Below, one piece after another: positions 9,530 to 18,718 of a DNA stretch of 64,000 nt. The DNA lies in contig NZ_BBJC02000004.1 in the NCBI RefSeq assembly GCF_000739715.2, positions 83,131-147,130 of the forward strand, given 5' to 3'. The notes beneath the pieces were generated by a model, which was given only the letters and a program-made list of their open reading frames with translations, made no database searches and was not told where the DNA came from. The stretch is from Falsirhodobacter sp. alg1. GTDB lineage: Bacteria > Pseudomonadota > Alphaproteobacteria > Rhodobacterales > Rhodobacteraceae. Both the position numbers and the translations under genes were made by a program. Position 1 is the stretch's first letter. Every line of letters starts with the position of its first letter.

Positions 9530-11266
9530 TTACGGTAGCTTTGGCGGTATTACGAGATCGTCTGTCAGCGGGACGGTTTGCCGTTCGATCATCCGGTGAA
9601 CCGGGGGATCGCCCTCTCCCTGATGAAGGGCGCGCAATGCGTTGTAGCTTTCGACGTCTGCGCGGGTGCGCCGGATGTTATGGCGGATGTATTCGACCCA
9701 TGTAGGGACGTGATAGGTTTCCACCCAGATGTCGGGGTTTTCCAGATCGCGCAGCAATGCCCACTGCCGCGCCCCGTCCCGGATACGCACCCGCCGCCGC
9801 GCTGTCATCGCGGCCAGAAAGGCCGCGGTGTTTTCCGGCGGTATATCCCAATCGATCATGATCATGATCGGCCCCGACTGGGGCTTCAGGTCCAGTCGCA
9901 GGGCAGGGGCGCTGAACGTATCGGCGGGGTCCAGATTTTCATTGTTGAAATCGGGCATGGGCCAGATCCGGCCCATGAGGGCGCCCAGCAGCATCACCCC
10001 TACTGCAATCAGCAGGGTGATCTGGATTGTGAAGGATTCGGATAATGCACCCCATAGCCAGCTGCCCATGGCCATGCCGCCGAATGTCGCCGTCTGGTAG
10101 ATGGACAGTACCCGCCCCACCACCCAGCGGGGGGTCGATAGCTGGACAGATACGTTGAACAGCGAAAGGGCGCTGACCCATGAGGCTCCGCCCATCATCA
10201 GGCCGATCATGGTCACAGGCTGGAAGCTGGAAAAGGCAACGACCAGCGTTCCCATGGCATAAAGCAGGAATGCACCGGCGACGATGGTTTCGATCCGGAA
10301 CTGTTTGCGCAGGCGGGGCGCGGCAAAGGCGCCGCCAATGGCCCCCAGACCGAAGGCACCCAGCAACACACCGAATGTGCGGGCTTCGGCCTGCAGCACA
10401 TCCCGCGCGATAACAGGAAGGAGCGCCAGCATGATGATGGCCGAGACACCAAACACGAGCCCGCGCAGGATCACACGGCCCAGTTTTGGAGAGAGTGCCA
10501 CATAGCGAAGCCCCGCCGCGATTGCCCCGCCGATCTTTTCCGGCGGAAGCGAGCGCGCCTCTTGCGGGCTTTTCCAGCGGGCAAGGGCGTAGATCACCGC
10601 AGTATAGCTGATGGCATTCAGGGCGAAGGCCGTTGCCGGCCCCGAGGAGGCAACGATGATGCCGCCGATCGCCGGCCCGACCGAGCGCATAAGATTGAAG
10701 CTCATGGAATTGAGGGTGACCGCAGCAGGAAGGTCCTCCCGCGGAACCATATCGCGCATGGACGCCTGCCATGACGGCAGGTGCATCGCATTCCCGCATC
10801 CCAGAAGAAACGTGAATGTCAGCAGAAGCCAGGGGGTCAGCAACCCCATGAACGCCACGACTGCCAGCACGAGGGAAACCACCAGCAAAAAGCTCTGGGC
10901 GGAAAGCATCACCAGACGGCGGGGAAAATTATCGGCCAGCGCCCCGGCTGCAATGGCCAATATCATGACGGGCAGCGTGGTAGAGGCCTGAACCAGCGCA
11001 ACCATGTCATGTGATGGTGTCAGGATTGCCATTTGCCAACCGGCGCCGACGTTCTGGATCAGCGTTCCCATATTGGCCACCAGCGTCGCGATCCAGATCA
11101 TCCGGAATGCGGGGTGGCGCAGGGGCGAGAACATTGATTCCGCCTTTTTCACGTCGGGGGCAGGATCTGCACCCCCCGGTCCGAATGGCACGCTGCTTGG
11201 GCCTGTCACCACCTGCGGGTGTTCTGGGGCGCCTTTGTTATCGGGGGGTGTGGCGTCGGCTGGCAT
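9530..11266 (-). CDS. MFS exporter with C-terminal soluble domain (EntS/MFS_3-like)
   Basis: 578 residues. The N-terminal 60 residues are a Pro-rich cytoplasmic leader, then about 12 membrane helices of the MFS_3 (enterobactin-exporter-like) group: FSPLRHPAFRMIWIATLVAN, LASTTLPVMILAIAAGALAD-type spacing, and NSMSFNLMRSVGPAIGG. After about residue 455 comes a soluble domain of roughly 110 residues (IDWDIPPENTAAFLAAM..., then ENPDIWVETYHVPTWVEYIRH), resembling a ferredoxin-like monooxygenase/dimerisation fold. The start is the ATG behind AAGGAG (8-nt spacing). Cargo is unknown. Confidence 0.8.
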   Translation of the reverse strand: MPADATPPDNKGAPEHPQVVTGPSSVPFGPGGADPAPDVKKAESMFSPLRHPAFRMIWIATLVANMGTLIQNVGAGWQMAILTPSHDMVALVQASTTLPVMILAIAAGALADNFPRRLVMLSAQSFLLVVSLVLAVVAFMGLLTPWLLLTFTFLLGCGNAMHLPSWQASMRDMVPREDLPAAVTLNSMSFNLMRSVGPAIGGIIVASSGPATAFALNAISYTAVIYALARWKSPQEARSLPPEKIGGAIAAGLRYVALSPKLGRVILRGLVFGVSAIIMLALLPVIARDVLQAEARTFGVLLGAFGLGAIGGAFAAPRLRKQFRIETIVAGAFLLYAMGTLVVAFSSFQPVTMIGLMMGGASWVSALSLFNVSVQLSTPRWVVGRVLSIYQTATFGGMAMGSWLWGALSESFTIQITLLIAVGVMLLGALMGRIWPMPDFNNENLDPADTFSAPALRLDLKPQSGPIMIMIDWDIPPENTAAFLAAMTARRRVRIRDGARQWALLRDLENPDIWVETYHVPTWVEYIRHNIRRTRADVESYNALRALHQGEGDPPVHRMIERQTVPLTDDLVIPPKLP

Positions 11267-11308
11267 TACGATATCTCCTTGCCACAAGATCCTAGCGGCG
11301 TATCGCGC

Positions 11309-11956
11309 CTAGTCCAGACCGGCAATGATGGCGCGGAGCGTTTCGATTCCGTCACCTTTTTCCGAACTGGTGACGACCAGTTCCGGATAGGCGGCGGGGT
11401 GGCGCGCCAGCGCACCACGCACCTGATCCGTGATACGTTCGCGGTCGGCCTTGCTGACCTTGTCCGCCTTGGTCAGAACGGTCTGGAACGTGACGGCGGA
11501 TTTATCGAGCAGGGTCATGATCTCCTCGTCCACATCCTTTACGCCGTGGCGGGTATCGATCAGCACGAAGGCACGACGCAGGGTGGAACGACCGGCAAGA
11601 TAGGATTTCAGCAGGGCCTGCCATTTGCGGACGATGGCAACGGGAGCCTCGGCATAGCCGTAGCCCGGAAGGTCGACCATATAGCGTTCCTGCCCCAGGG
11701 CAAAGAAGTTGATCTCTTGGGTCCGGCCGGGTGTGTTCGATGCACGTGCCAGGGATTTGCGGCCTGTCAGGGCGTTGATGAGGCTGGATTTGCCCACATT
11801 CGAACGGCCGGCAAAGCAGAATTCCACCCGGTCGGCCGGGGGCAGGCCGGGCATGGCGACCACGCCTTTGACAAAATCCACAGGGCCCGCAAACAGAAGG
11901 CGACCTGCCTCGCGTTCGGCAAATTCGGGATCCTGGGCGAGGGGGAAGGTAAGCAT
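11309..11956 (-). CDS. engB: Ribosome biogenesis GTPase EngB/YihA/YsxC
   Basis: 215 residues. Small GTPase needed for 50S subunit assembly. G1 FAGRSNVGKSSLINAL, G2 TPGRTQEINFF, G3 DLPGYGYA and G4 LTKADK are all present in the family's order and spacing. The N-terminus (REAGRLLFAGPVDFVKGV) matches alphaproteobacterial EngB. Its ATG overlaps the stop of the MOSC gene by one base (TGATG). Confidence 0.94.
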   Translation of the reverse strand: MLTFPLAQDPEFAEREAGRLLFAGPVDFVKGVVAMPGLPPADRVEFCFAGRSNVGKSSLINALTGRKSLARASNTPGRTQEINFFALGQERYMVDLPGYGYAEAPVAIVRKWQALLKSYLAGRSTLRRAFVLIDTRHGVKDVDEEIMTLLDKSAVTFQTVLTKADKVSKADRERITDQVRGALARHPAAYPELVVTSSEKGDGIETLRAIIAGLD

Positions 11957-12705
11957 CAGGTGCGCTCCTCGGCGGGGGTTACGGGGCTGCCGCGTTCAAT
12001 GAGGCCCCCTTCGACAACAGTGGCATAAACGCCGAAATCACGATGGCCATAGGCTGCGGACAGCCCTGCCAAGGTATCGGCATCGATCATTCCGGTGGCC
12101 GGATCGGCCATGGTGGCACGGCAGCGGGTAATCGGTTCTTCTATCCGCAGCAGGGCATCGCCGATCCGCAGGGTCTTGCCGATCAGGTCACGTTCGGCCA
12201 AGGGGGGCAATCCGTCCAGCCAGATGTTGCCGCGCCAGCGATGGATCGACAGATCGTGCCCCATCCGTGCCGACAGATCCGCCAGTGTGGACATCGAGAG
12301 GATGGAAACGGAGGGAAACGCACTATCCGTCATGCCCCGCCCGGCCGAAATGATCCGTGCCGAGGCGCTGCGGTTGGCGGGCATCAGCGGCGCGACCCAG
12401 TCAAGAAAGCGGGGCAGGTCTGTAGGGTCATCCGGGCTGAAGGTGATGTCCGGGCGGTCGGGGTGCAACAGGGTGATGCGGTCCCCGTCCATCTGTGCGG
12501 TGATCGCCATCAGGGCAGGGGCCTTGGCCCCGCGCGAGAAATTATTGCATGGATTCCAGCCTTCGGTCAGCCGCGCATCTTCATGCGCCACAGCCCAATG
12601 GCGGTCGTATGGCAGGCAGGCTCCCGCGGAAAGCAGAACGGACGCGAGTTCCTCGCGTCCGTGTGCCTTGATCGGGTGCCGGTATAAAGCGGCGACTGTG
12701 ATCAT
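11956..12705 (-). CDS. MOSC domain protein (molybdenum-cofactor-sulfurase C-terminal type)
   Basis: 249 residues: an N-terminal beta-barrel MOSC_N region (LYRHPIKAHGREEL, about residues 1-100) and a C-terminal MOSC domain. The conserved cysteine thought to bind sulfur or Mo-cofactor ligands is in EPITRCRATMADPATG, and RWRGNIWLDG is another family motif. It overlaps the yidC stop by 4 bp (ATGA) and engB by 1 bp, the usual position in rhodobacteria. The physiological substrate is not known. Confidence 0.88.
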   Translation of the reverse strand: MITVAALYRHPIKAHGREELASVLLSAGACLPYDRHWAVAHEDARLTEGWNPCNNFSRGAKAPALMAITAQMDGDRITLLHPDRPDITFSPDDPTDLPRFLDWVAPLMPANRSASARIISAGRGMTDSAFPSVSILSMSTLADLSARMGHDLSIHRWRGNIWLDGLPPLAERDLIGKTLRIGDALLRIEEPITRCRATMADPATGMIDADTLAGLSAAYGHRDFGVYATVVEGGLIERGSPVTPAEERT

Positions 12706-14522
12706 TTGCGTGGTTTCCCCGGTTTCTGTTCTTTCGCGGGGGTGCCGGAAGGGGCTGGCTTACGCTTGAACCCGTCGCGGATATTGCTGAAGATTTCAGG
12801 CCGTTTGCCGTGGCTCCACATGATCATGTATTGCTGGCTGAAGGTGATCAGGTTGTTCGTGATCCAGTAGACGACCAGACCGCTGGCAAAATGGCCGAGC
12901 ATGAACATGAAGACCCATGGCATCCAGGCGAAGATCATCTTTTGCGTGGCATCTGCGGGCGCCGGGTTCAGCTTTTGCTGCAACCACATGGAGATCCCGA
13001 GAAGAATCGGCAGAACACCGATGAAGACCAGGGCCATCGTCGTGCCCGCCTCGGGGGCATCCCAGGGGAGCAGGCCGAACAGGTTGTACAACGAGGACGG
13101 ATCGGGCGCGGACAGATCCTGCAACCAGCCGAAGAACGGGGCGTGGCGAAGTTCGATCGTGACCAGAATAACCTTGTAGAGCGAGAAGAAGATCGGGATC
13201 TGGATCAGGATCGGAAGACAGCCCGCAGCCGGATTGACCTTCTTCTCCTTGTACAGAACCATCATTTCCTTCTGCAGTTTCTGACGATCATCGCCTGCGC
13301 GGGCCTTCAGGGCCTCCATCTCGGGCTGCAATTCTTTCATGCGGGCCATGGAGACATAGGATTTATAGGCCAGCGGCAGAACCAGCGCCTTCAACAGGAA
13401 GGTCAGGGCGATGATCGACACACCCATGTTGCCGATATGCGCGTTCAGCCAGTGCAGCACCGAGAAGATCGGCTTGGTCAGGAAGAAGAACCAGCCCCAG
13501 TCGATGCTGTCGATGAAGCCGCCAACGCCCGCATCGTTCTGGTAGTGACGGATCGTCGCCCATTCCTTGGCGCCTGCGAACATCCGCGAGGACGTCTCGA
13601 TGGATTGGCCGGCGGCAACGGTCATGAGGGGCTGGCGGGTTTCGGTGGTATAGATATCGCCCGAGGGGATGTATTTTTCCACGGCCGTGAACGGCTGCCC
13701 GTCGGCCGGGATCAGGGTGGTCATCCAGTAGTGGTCGGTGAAACCGATCCAGCCGTTTTCCGTAGCCTCATGCGTGGCGACAAGGCCGTTTTCGCGTGGG
13801 GCAGCAGGCAGATCGCGGACCGCTTTGTACTTGGTTTCCAGCAGCTCGCCATCCGTGCGGCCCACAACGCCCTCGTGCAGCACAAAGAAGCCCTGCAGGT
13901 CAGCCGGGGTGCCGTGCCGTGCAATCATGCCGTAGGGGGCCAGCTTCTGCTCTGCCTCGCTGTTGTTCTGCACACGATCGGTAACGGTAAACATGTATTG
14001 CTGGTCAACCGAGATCGTGCGGGTGAACGTCAGGCCGGCGGGGCTTTGCCATTCCAGTGCAACGGGGGCATCGGCAGTCAGCGTGCCGGAGCCGAGAACC
14101 GTCCATTGCGTATCGGGTCCGGGAACGTCGGTGTAATCCAACGCGCCGCCGGGAACCCAGCCCTGAAGGGCGTAGTAGGCATGGTCCTCACCCACCGGGG
14201 TCAGCAGACGGACATTGTCCGAGGCATCGTCCAGTGTGACGTGGTAACCCTTGAGCAGCAGGTCATCGAGACGTGCCCCGATGGTGGAGATCGAGCCGGA
14301 AAGCTCCGGTGTGTCGATCGTGATCCGCGGGGCCTCGGCCGCGACGGGGGCAGCCTGCGAGGTGCCGGTCTGCTCGGTCACGGGCTGTGCCGGGGCCGAG
14401 GTGACCTGATCGGGCACTTCAGGATTATTTGCCTGTTGTTCGGGCGGGAAGGCCCAGAACCACCCCAGCATCACGAGGAGGCTGAGTAGGATTGCTATAA
14501 GGAGGTTCTTAGGATTTTCCAT
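12702..14522 (-). CDS. yidC: Membrane protein insertase YidC
   Basis: 606 residues; inserts and folds inner-membrane proteins, with or without SecYEG. N-terminal helix (KNLLIAILLSLLVMLGWFWA) with FPPEQQ, a large periplasmic domain (about residues 55-350), then the conserved insertase core with helices starting near KPIFSVLHWLNAHIGN, and FLLKALVLPLAYKSYVSM. The loop YKEKKVNPAAGCLPILIQIP is diagnostic, and a basic C-tail follows. The start is the ATG at 14522; the 21 further upstream codons in frame lack homology. It lies in the conserved rpmH-rnpA-yidD-yidC neighbourhood, here with ttcA inserted. Confidence 0.95.
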   Translation of the reverse strand: MENPKNLLIAILLSLLVMLGWFWAFPPEQQANNPEVPDQVTSAPAQPVTEQTGTSQAAPVAAEAPRITIDTPELSGSISTIGARLDDLLLKGYHVTLDDASDNVRLLTPVGEDHAYYALQGWVPGGALDYTDVPGPDTQWTVLGSGTLTADAPVALEWQSPAGLTFTRTISVDQQYMFTVTDRVQNNSEAEQKLAPYGMIARHGTPADLQGFFVLHEGVVGRTDGELLETKYKAVRDLPAAPRENGLVATHEATENGWIGFTDHYWMTTLIPADGQPFTAVEKYIPSGDIYTTETRQPLMTVAAGQSIETSSRMFAGAKEWATIRHYQNDAGVGGFIDSIDWGWFFFLTKPIFSVLHWLNAHIGNMGVSIIALTFLLKALVLPLAYKSYVSMARMKELQPEMEALKARAGDDRQKLQKEMMVLYKEKKVNPAAGCLPILIQIPIFFSLYKVILVTIELRHAPFFGWLQDLSAPDPSSLYNLFGLLPWDAPEAGTTMALVFIGVLPILLGISMWLQQKLNPAPADATQKMIFAWMPWVFMFMLGHFASGLVVYWITNNLITFSQQYMIMWSHGKRPEIFSNIRDGFKRKPAPSGTPAKEQKPGKPRK

Positions 14523-14606
14523 GCGTCGGACGGCGCCTTTTCCAGGGTGCAAGGTCTGGGGTGGTTCAACAGAAGGGGGGCGCAAAGGTCAAGCCTTTTC
14601 CCCCCG

Positions 14607-15476
14607 TCACCCCTCGGGGTTCAGGCGCGGAGCCGCGCCCAAAGCAGGCATTTCGCCTGCCATAAGCCCTGCAAAGTCGAACAGGGCGGGGTCAAGAAGA
14701 TGGGACGGACGTGTATTCATCAGGGCGCGGAACATCACCTGACGCCGGCCGGGGCTGTTCGCCTCCCACCCGTCAAGCATTTGTTTGACCTGTTGCCGCT
14801 GTAGCCCTTCCTGCGATCCGCAAAGGTCACAGGGAATGATCGGGTAATTCAGGGCGCGGGCAAATGCATCACAATCCGCCTCGGATACGAAGGCGAGGGG
14901 GCGGTGGACGAAAAGATCCCCATCCTCGTTCAACAGGCGCGGCGGCATCGTGGCCAGCCGTCCGCCATGGAACAGGTTCATGAAGAATGTTTCGAGAATG
15001 TCATCGCGGTGATGGCCCAGCACAACCGCCGAACAACCTTCTTCACGGGCAATGCGGTACAGGTTTCCGCGGCGCAGGCGGGAACAGAGGGCGCACATTG
15101 TCCGGCCCTGCGGCACCTTGTCCATCATGATGGAATAGGTATCCTGATATTCGATCCGGTGTTCCACGCCCATTTTCGACAGGAATTCCGGCAGGACCGT
15201 GGCGGGGAAATTCGGCTGCCCCTGATCGAGATTGCAGGCCAGAATGTCGATCGGCAGCAGGCCGCGCCATTTCAGCTCGGTCAGGACGGCCAGCAGGGTA
15301 TAGCTGTCCTTGCCGCCCGAGAGGCATACGAGCCAGCGATCGCCGGGCCGCACCATGCCATACGCCTCGATCGCCTCGCGCGTTTCACGCACCAGACGTT
15401 TGCGTAGCTTGCGAAACTCGGTCGTCTTGGGGGCACCGTAGAACAGCGGGTGAATGTCGTCAGCTTCGTCAAGCAT
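14607..15476 (-). CDS. ttcA: tRNA 2-thiocytidine synthetase TtcA
   Basis: 289 residues. Adds sulfur to cytidine 32 of some tRNAs. The PP-loop [12 protein letters not shown] binds ATP; the two CxxC motifs (CALC and CDLC) hold the [4Fe-4S] cluster, and [14 protein letters not shown] is also typical of the family. The start is the ATG at 15476, with GGAAAGGAAA upstream; this ATG lies within the last codons of yidD (8-bp overlap). A longer frame exists but would read through yidD. Confidence 0.93.
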   Translation of the reverse strand: MLDEADDIHPLFYGAPKTTEFRKLRKRLVRETREAIEAYGMVRPGDRWLVCLSGGKDSYTLLAVLTELKWRGLLPIDILACNLDQGQPNFPATVLPEFLSKMGVEHRIEYQDTYSIMMDKVPQGRTMCALCSRLRRGNLYRIAREEGCSAVVLGHHRDDILETFFMNLFHGGRLATMPPRLLNEDGDLFVHRPLAFVSEADCDAFARALNYPIIPCDLCGSQEGLQRQQVKQMLDGWEANSPGRRQVMFRALMNTRPSHLLDPALFDFAGLMAGEMPALGAAPRLNPEG

Positions 15477-15705
15477 CGCGTTTCCTTTCCGGCACAGGGT
15501 CATAACCCGATCCGCCAAACGGGTGGCATCGGCACAGCCGGTGCACGGTCAGCCATGTTCCACGAACCGCACCATGGCGCGACAGCGCCTCCAGCCCGTA
15601 GACAGAGCAGGTTGGCTGAAACCGGCACCCATGTCCGACCCAGGGGGACAGCAATAACCGATAGGCCCGTATGGGCAAAGCGACGATATGCGCCAGCGGT
15701 GTCAT
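15469..15705 (-). CDS. yidD: Membrane protein insertion efficiency factor YidD
   Basis: 78 residues, normal for Yid[21 protein letters not shown] followed by [10 protein letters not shown] gives the conserved cysteines, and [18 protein letters not shown] is the C-terminal signature. It sits at the membrane and helps YidC-dependent insertion. The start ATG overlaps the rnpA stop (ATGA). An in-frame extension of 33 codons upstream is only a shadow of rnpA. Confidence 0.93.
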   Translation of the reverse strand: MTPLAHIVALPIRAYRLLLSPWVGHGCRFQPTCSVYGLEALSRHGAVRGTWLTVHRLCRCHPFGGSGYDPVPERKRDA

Positions 15706-16082
15706 TTGTGGATCTGCCGCAGCGCAACCTTCAGATCGTTCATCAAGGCAGAGAATTCGCGCGTGCCCGTCACCTTGGGGCGTCCGACCAGCACGTAATC
15801 CCACCCGTCGCGCCCGAGTTCGGGCAGTGTCAGGCGGGCAATCTCGCGCAGACGGCGCTTGGCCCGGTTCCGCGCCACCGCGTTGCCGAGTTTTTTCGAG
15901 CAGGTGTATCCGACCCGCATCGGGGCATCATCGCCCCGTGCACGTGCCTGCAGCAGAAACCCTTGGGCCCCTTGCCGCCGTGCCTGCGCCGCACGCAGGA
16001 AATCGGCACGTTTGATCAAAACCTGCATATCCGCCCCTGAACACGACAAAACCGCCGGTACCTTACGATCCGGCGGCGTCAT
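15702..16082 (-). CDS. rnpA: Ribonuclease P protein component
   Basis: 126 residues. Protein cofactor of RNase P, which removes tRNA 5' leaders. The RNR motif is [17 protein letters not shown], preceded by [11 protein letters not shown]. Two starts are plausible: 16082 (AGGA 10 nt upstream, Pro-containing N-terminal tail as in related rhodobacteria) and 16028 ([11 protein letters not shown], behind AGGGGCGG). The longer one is given with modest confidence. It lies 20 bp after rpmH and overlaps yidD. Confidence 0.92.
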   Translation of the reverse strand: MTPPDRKVPAVLSCSGADMQVLIKRADFLRAAQARRQGAQGFLLQARARGDDAPMRVGYTCSKKLGNAVARNRAKRRLREIARLTLPELGRDGWDYVLVGRPKVTGTREFSALMNDLKVALRQIHK

Positions 16083-16102
16083 CGCGTCATCGTCCTGTAA
16101 TA

Positions 16103-16237
16103 TCAGGCCGACAGCTTTTTACGGCCCTTGGCACGACGCGCGCTAAGCACGATACGACCACCTTTGGTGGCCATACGGCTGCGGAAGCCGTGGCGACGGG
16201 CGCGAACCAGGTTCGACGGTTGAAAAGTGCGCTTCAT
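16103..16237 (-). CDS. rpmH: 50S ribosomal protein L34
   Basis: 44 residues, the usual size: [20 protein letters not shown], then [20 protein letters not shown]. The ATG at 16237 is the only sensible start although the frame stays open upstream. It is the first gene of the rpmH-rnpA-yidD-ttcA-yidC-MOSC-engB block. Confidence 0.96.
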   Translation of the reverse strand: MKRTFQPSNLVRARRHGFRSRMATKGGRIVLSARRAKGRKKLSA

Positions 16238-16309
16238 TGCGAAACTCCATGACTTCGGGCAGACGTGAACGCAGAGTGCGGATCGGTACGCCATCTATTC
16301 GAAGACCGC

Positions 16310-16338
16310 TCCATAAGGGTACCCCCCGCCCGAGTCAA
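16310..16338 (-). promoter_or_regulatory. Likely rpmH promoter
   Basis: On the minus strand, TTGACT (16338-16333) and TATGGA (16315-16310) are 17 bp apart and lie about 75 bp upstream of the rpmH start. Good -35, fair -10. It is the only good sigma70 candidate in the 186-bp gap that separates rpmH from the divergent histidine kinase gene. Confidence 0.6.
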
Positions 16339-16423
16339 CCGTTTCGCCCTGTGATTTGCAGTAAACCATTTAGTTGTTAAGGTGTAACGCTGACATATAC
16401 CTATGTAGGTTAAAACGGGTGTG

Positions 16424-17836
16424 ATGGTGATATTTGGGCGTGCGGGCTTTCTGAATTCGCTTTCCGGGCGATTCTTCGTGCTGACGATCATATTCGTGAT
16501 GTTGGCCGAGATCATGATTCTCGTGCCCTCCATTGCCCGTTTCCGTGAGGATTACCTGCAATTGCGGCTGGAAAAGGCGCAAATCGCGTCCTTGGCGCTG
16601 CTGACAACCGATGGCACCATTTCTCCGCAGCTGGAAAAAGAGCTGCTGGATAATGCGGGGGTGTATAACGTTGTGCTGCGGCGCGATGCTGTCCGGCAGC
16701 TGGTTCTGTCTTCGCCGATTCCGCTACCGATCGATGCCACCTATGATTTGCGCACCGTCAGCCATGCCGGGCTGATTCGTGATGCCATGGCCGAATTCTT
16801 CGATCCGGAATTGCGGGTGATCCGCGTCATCGGCAGCCCGGTAGAGCAGGGCGGCGACCTGATCGAGGTGGCGATGTCCACCGGCCCGCTGCGTGCCGAA
16901 ATGCTTGAGTACAGCCGGCGGATTCTGGCGATCTCGGCCGCCATCTCCATTGTTACGGCGGCCATCCTGTTCATTGCCGTGCAGAAGCTGATGGTCGTGC
17001 CGATCCGTCGTGTCGTTTCACATATCGCGGCCTATTCGGAGGCGCCGGAGGATGCACGCCGCCTGATCGCTCCCCGTTCGGGTGTCCGGGAGATACGGGA
17101 GGCGGAGGATGCGCTCAAATCCATGCAGACGCAGCTGACCAGCGCCCTGCGGCAAAAGCAGCGGCTGGCGCAATTGGGAAGCGCGGTGGCAAAGATCAGC
17201 CACGATCTGCGCAATATCCTGACATCGGCCCAGTTGTTTGCCGACCGGATCGGTGACAGTGCCGATCCGGTGGTGTCGCGTGCTGCGCCCAAGCTGCTGA
17301 ATTCGATCAGCCGCGCCGTCAGCCTTTGTGAAACGACACTGGCCTTCGGCAAGGCCGAAGAGCCGCCCCCCACATTGGCGCGCTTTTCATTGCGGACCCT
17401 GGTGGATGAGGTGCTGGAGGCCGAGATCCCGGATCAAAGCGCCATCACCCCTGTGCTGGATGTCCCGGCCGGTGTCATGATCCGTGCGGACCATGAACAG
17501 ATATACCGGGTCCTTTCGAACCTGATCCGAAATGCACGTCAGGCGATCGAGGCGACCGGAGAGCCGGGCAATATCGAGATTGCCGGTGGCGAGGCGGATG
17601 ACGAATGGTGGATCCGCGTGGGCGATACCGGCCCCGGCCTGCCCCCCAAGGCGCGGGAACATCTGTTTACGGCGTTCCAGGGGGGTGCCCGCAAGGGAGG
17701 CTCCGGCCTGGGGCTGGCCATCGCCTCCGAGTTGATCCGTGGGCATGGCGGCAATCTGGAGCTGCTGGATTCTGGCGAGACGGGTTCGGAATTCCTGATC
17801 CGGCTGCCAAAATCTGAAAATATGGGCGAAGTGTAA
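16424..17836 (+). CDS. Sensor histidine kinase (orphan)
   Basis: About 470 residues. A first membrane helix (about 16-38), a periplasmic segment of about 120 residues, a second helix (about 168-190, ISAAISIVTAAILFIAVQ), a HAMP-like linker, then the phosphoacceptor helix AKISHDLRNILTSAQLFADR and an HATPase_c domain (N box NLIRNARQAIE, G1 VGDTGPGLP, G2 GGSGLGLAIA). ATG and GTG codons at 16421-16429 compete as start, and no strong ribosome site is seen. No response regulator is adjacent, so the partner and signal are unknown. It diverges from rpmH and is followed by tRNA-Arg. Confidence 0.86.
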   Translation: MVIFGRAGFLNSLSGRFFVLTIIFVMLAEIMILVPSIARFREDYLQLRLEKAQIASLALLTTDGTISPQLEKELLDNAGVYNVVLRRDAVRQLVLSSPIPLPIDATYDLRTVSHAGLIRDAMAEFFDPELRVIRVIGSPVEQGGDLIEVAMSTGPLRAEMLEYSRRILAISAAISIVTAAILFIAVQKLMVVPIRRVVSHIAAYSEAPEDARRLIAPRSGVREIREAEDALKSMQTQLTSALRQKQRLAQLGSAVAKISHDLRNILTSAQLFADRIGDSADPVVSRAAPKLLNSISRAVSLCETTLAFGKAEEPPPTLARFSLRTLVDEVLEAEIPDQSAITPVLDVPAGVMIRADHEQIYRVLSNLIRNARQAIEATGEPGNIEIAGGEADDEWWIRVGDTGPGLPPKAREHLFTAFQGGARKGGSGLGLAIASELIRGHGGNLELLDSGETGSEFLIRLPKSENMGEV

Positions 17837-17864
17837 AAAAATCGTCGCAAATCAAATTTTCCCC

Positions 17865-17893
17865 TTGCGGCCTCCGATGCCACTGGCTAGAAG
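17865..17893 (+). promoter_or_regulatory. Promoter of tRNA-Arg
   Basis: TTGCGG at 17865-17870 and TAGAAG at 17888-17893, spaced by 17 bp. Transcription would start about 5-7 bp before the mature tRNA 5' end. Confidence 0.55.
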
Positions 17894-17904
17894 GCCCCCA
17901 CAGT

Positions 17905-17981
17905 GGACCCGTAGCTCAGCTGGATAGAGCATCAGACTACGAATCTGAGGGTCGGGCGTTCGAATCGCTCCGGGTTCACCA
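17905..17981 (+). tRNA. tRNA-Arg (anticodon ACG)
   Basis: 77 nt with encoded CCA. Acceptor stem GGACCCG (17905-17911) pairs with CGGGTTC (17971-17977), with one G-T pair. D stem GCTC/GAGC. Anticodon stem TCAGA/TCTGA around loop CTACGAA gives anticodon ACG (17939-17941). T stem GGGCG/CGCTC with loop TTCGAAT. A34 would be deaminated to inosine by TadA to read CGN codons. It borders the arsenic region, so its 3' end is a possible integration site. Confidence 0.95.
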
Positions 17982-18084
17982 ATTATCTTTTGTAAGTTGA
18001 TAGACAAAACCGACTTTTGTCTCATATTGCTCACCCAAAGCATGGCGCTACTTCCGAAGGACGGGGTAGGGGCCAAGTGGTCAT

Positions 18085-18718
18085 TCATGAAAATTGCAGC
18101 GAGTGGCGGGAACGAGCCCGCTTTGTCGGCTTGCGGCGGATGGTCAGACCTGCTGCCAAGGGCGGGACGACATACAGCACTGTGGTCAGGACAAGTGTTT
18201 CCCACGGCACCGACAGCTCCGTCACGTCCAGAAAAAGGGCCAAACCTGGTGCAAAGGCCACTACCACGACCAGATCATTCATCGGGACCTGCACCGGCGT
18301 GTAGGTGGCATCGCTTCTAGTCAGCAGCGACCAGACGAAGACCATCGCCGTGCAGGGCGCGGCCCCGAGCAGGATCAGACCTGCCGTATATTGGGCGGCA
18401 TCTTCAGGCCAAATCAGCGGCGTGAAGACAGGGGCAAAGAACAGCACGGACAGAAGTGCCATGGTGAACGGCTTCATAAGCCAGCGTCACCAGAAGACCT
18501 TTGGGTTGGCGCGCGACACCAGCAACCGCGCCGGAATCCACCCCCACCATCATCGGATGTACCATGGCTCCAGATAGGCACTGCCACGGCAAGGTTCACG
18601 CTCGCGATCTTGGTCGCCGCAATGTCCTGACAAGCTAGGGTGCACCTTGGCCGATCAGGACACCGGCGATCATCACGAGCCCGACGTGGACGGTCAGGTA
18701 GCGTCCGGGAATACTCAT
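18085..18718 (-). pseudogene. acr3: Decayed acr3-type arsenite efflux pump
   Basis: Pieces of an ACR3 permease appear in order but in different frames. The ATG at 18718 overlaps the arsJ stop (ATGA) and opens [20 protein letters not shown], ending at a TAG (18635). Another frame reads IASVNLAVAVPIW, another MVHPMMVGVDSGAVAGVARQ then PKGLLVTLA, and the last open piece (18477-18085) reads KPFTMALL, AGLILLGAAPCTAMVFVWSL, VPMNDL and VPWETL, all ACR3 hallmarks. It then stops, lacking the last roughly 100 residues of a normal 340-360-residue pump. At least three frame disruptions and a 3' truncation make it non-functional. The remnant ends about 100 bp from tRNA-Arg. Confidence 0.85.

Noticed and set aside
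12810-14489. Plus-strand open frame of 559 codons
   Set aside because: Entirely antisense to yidC, with no recognisable domain.
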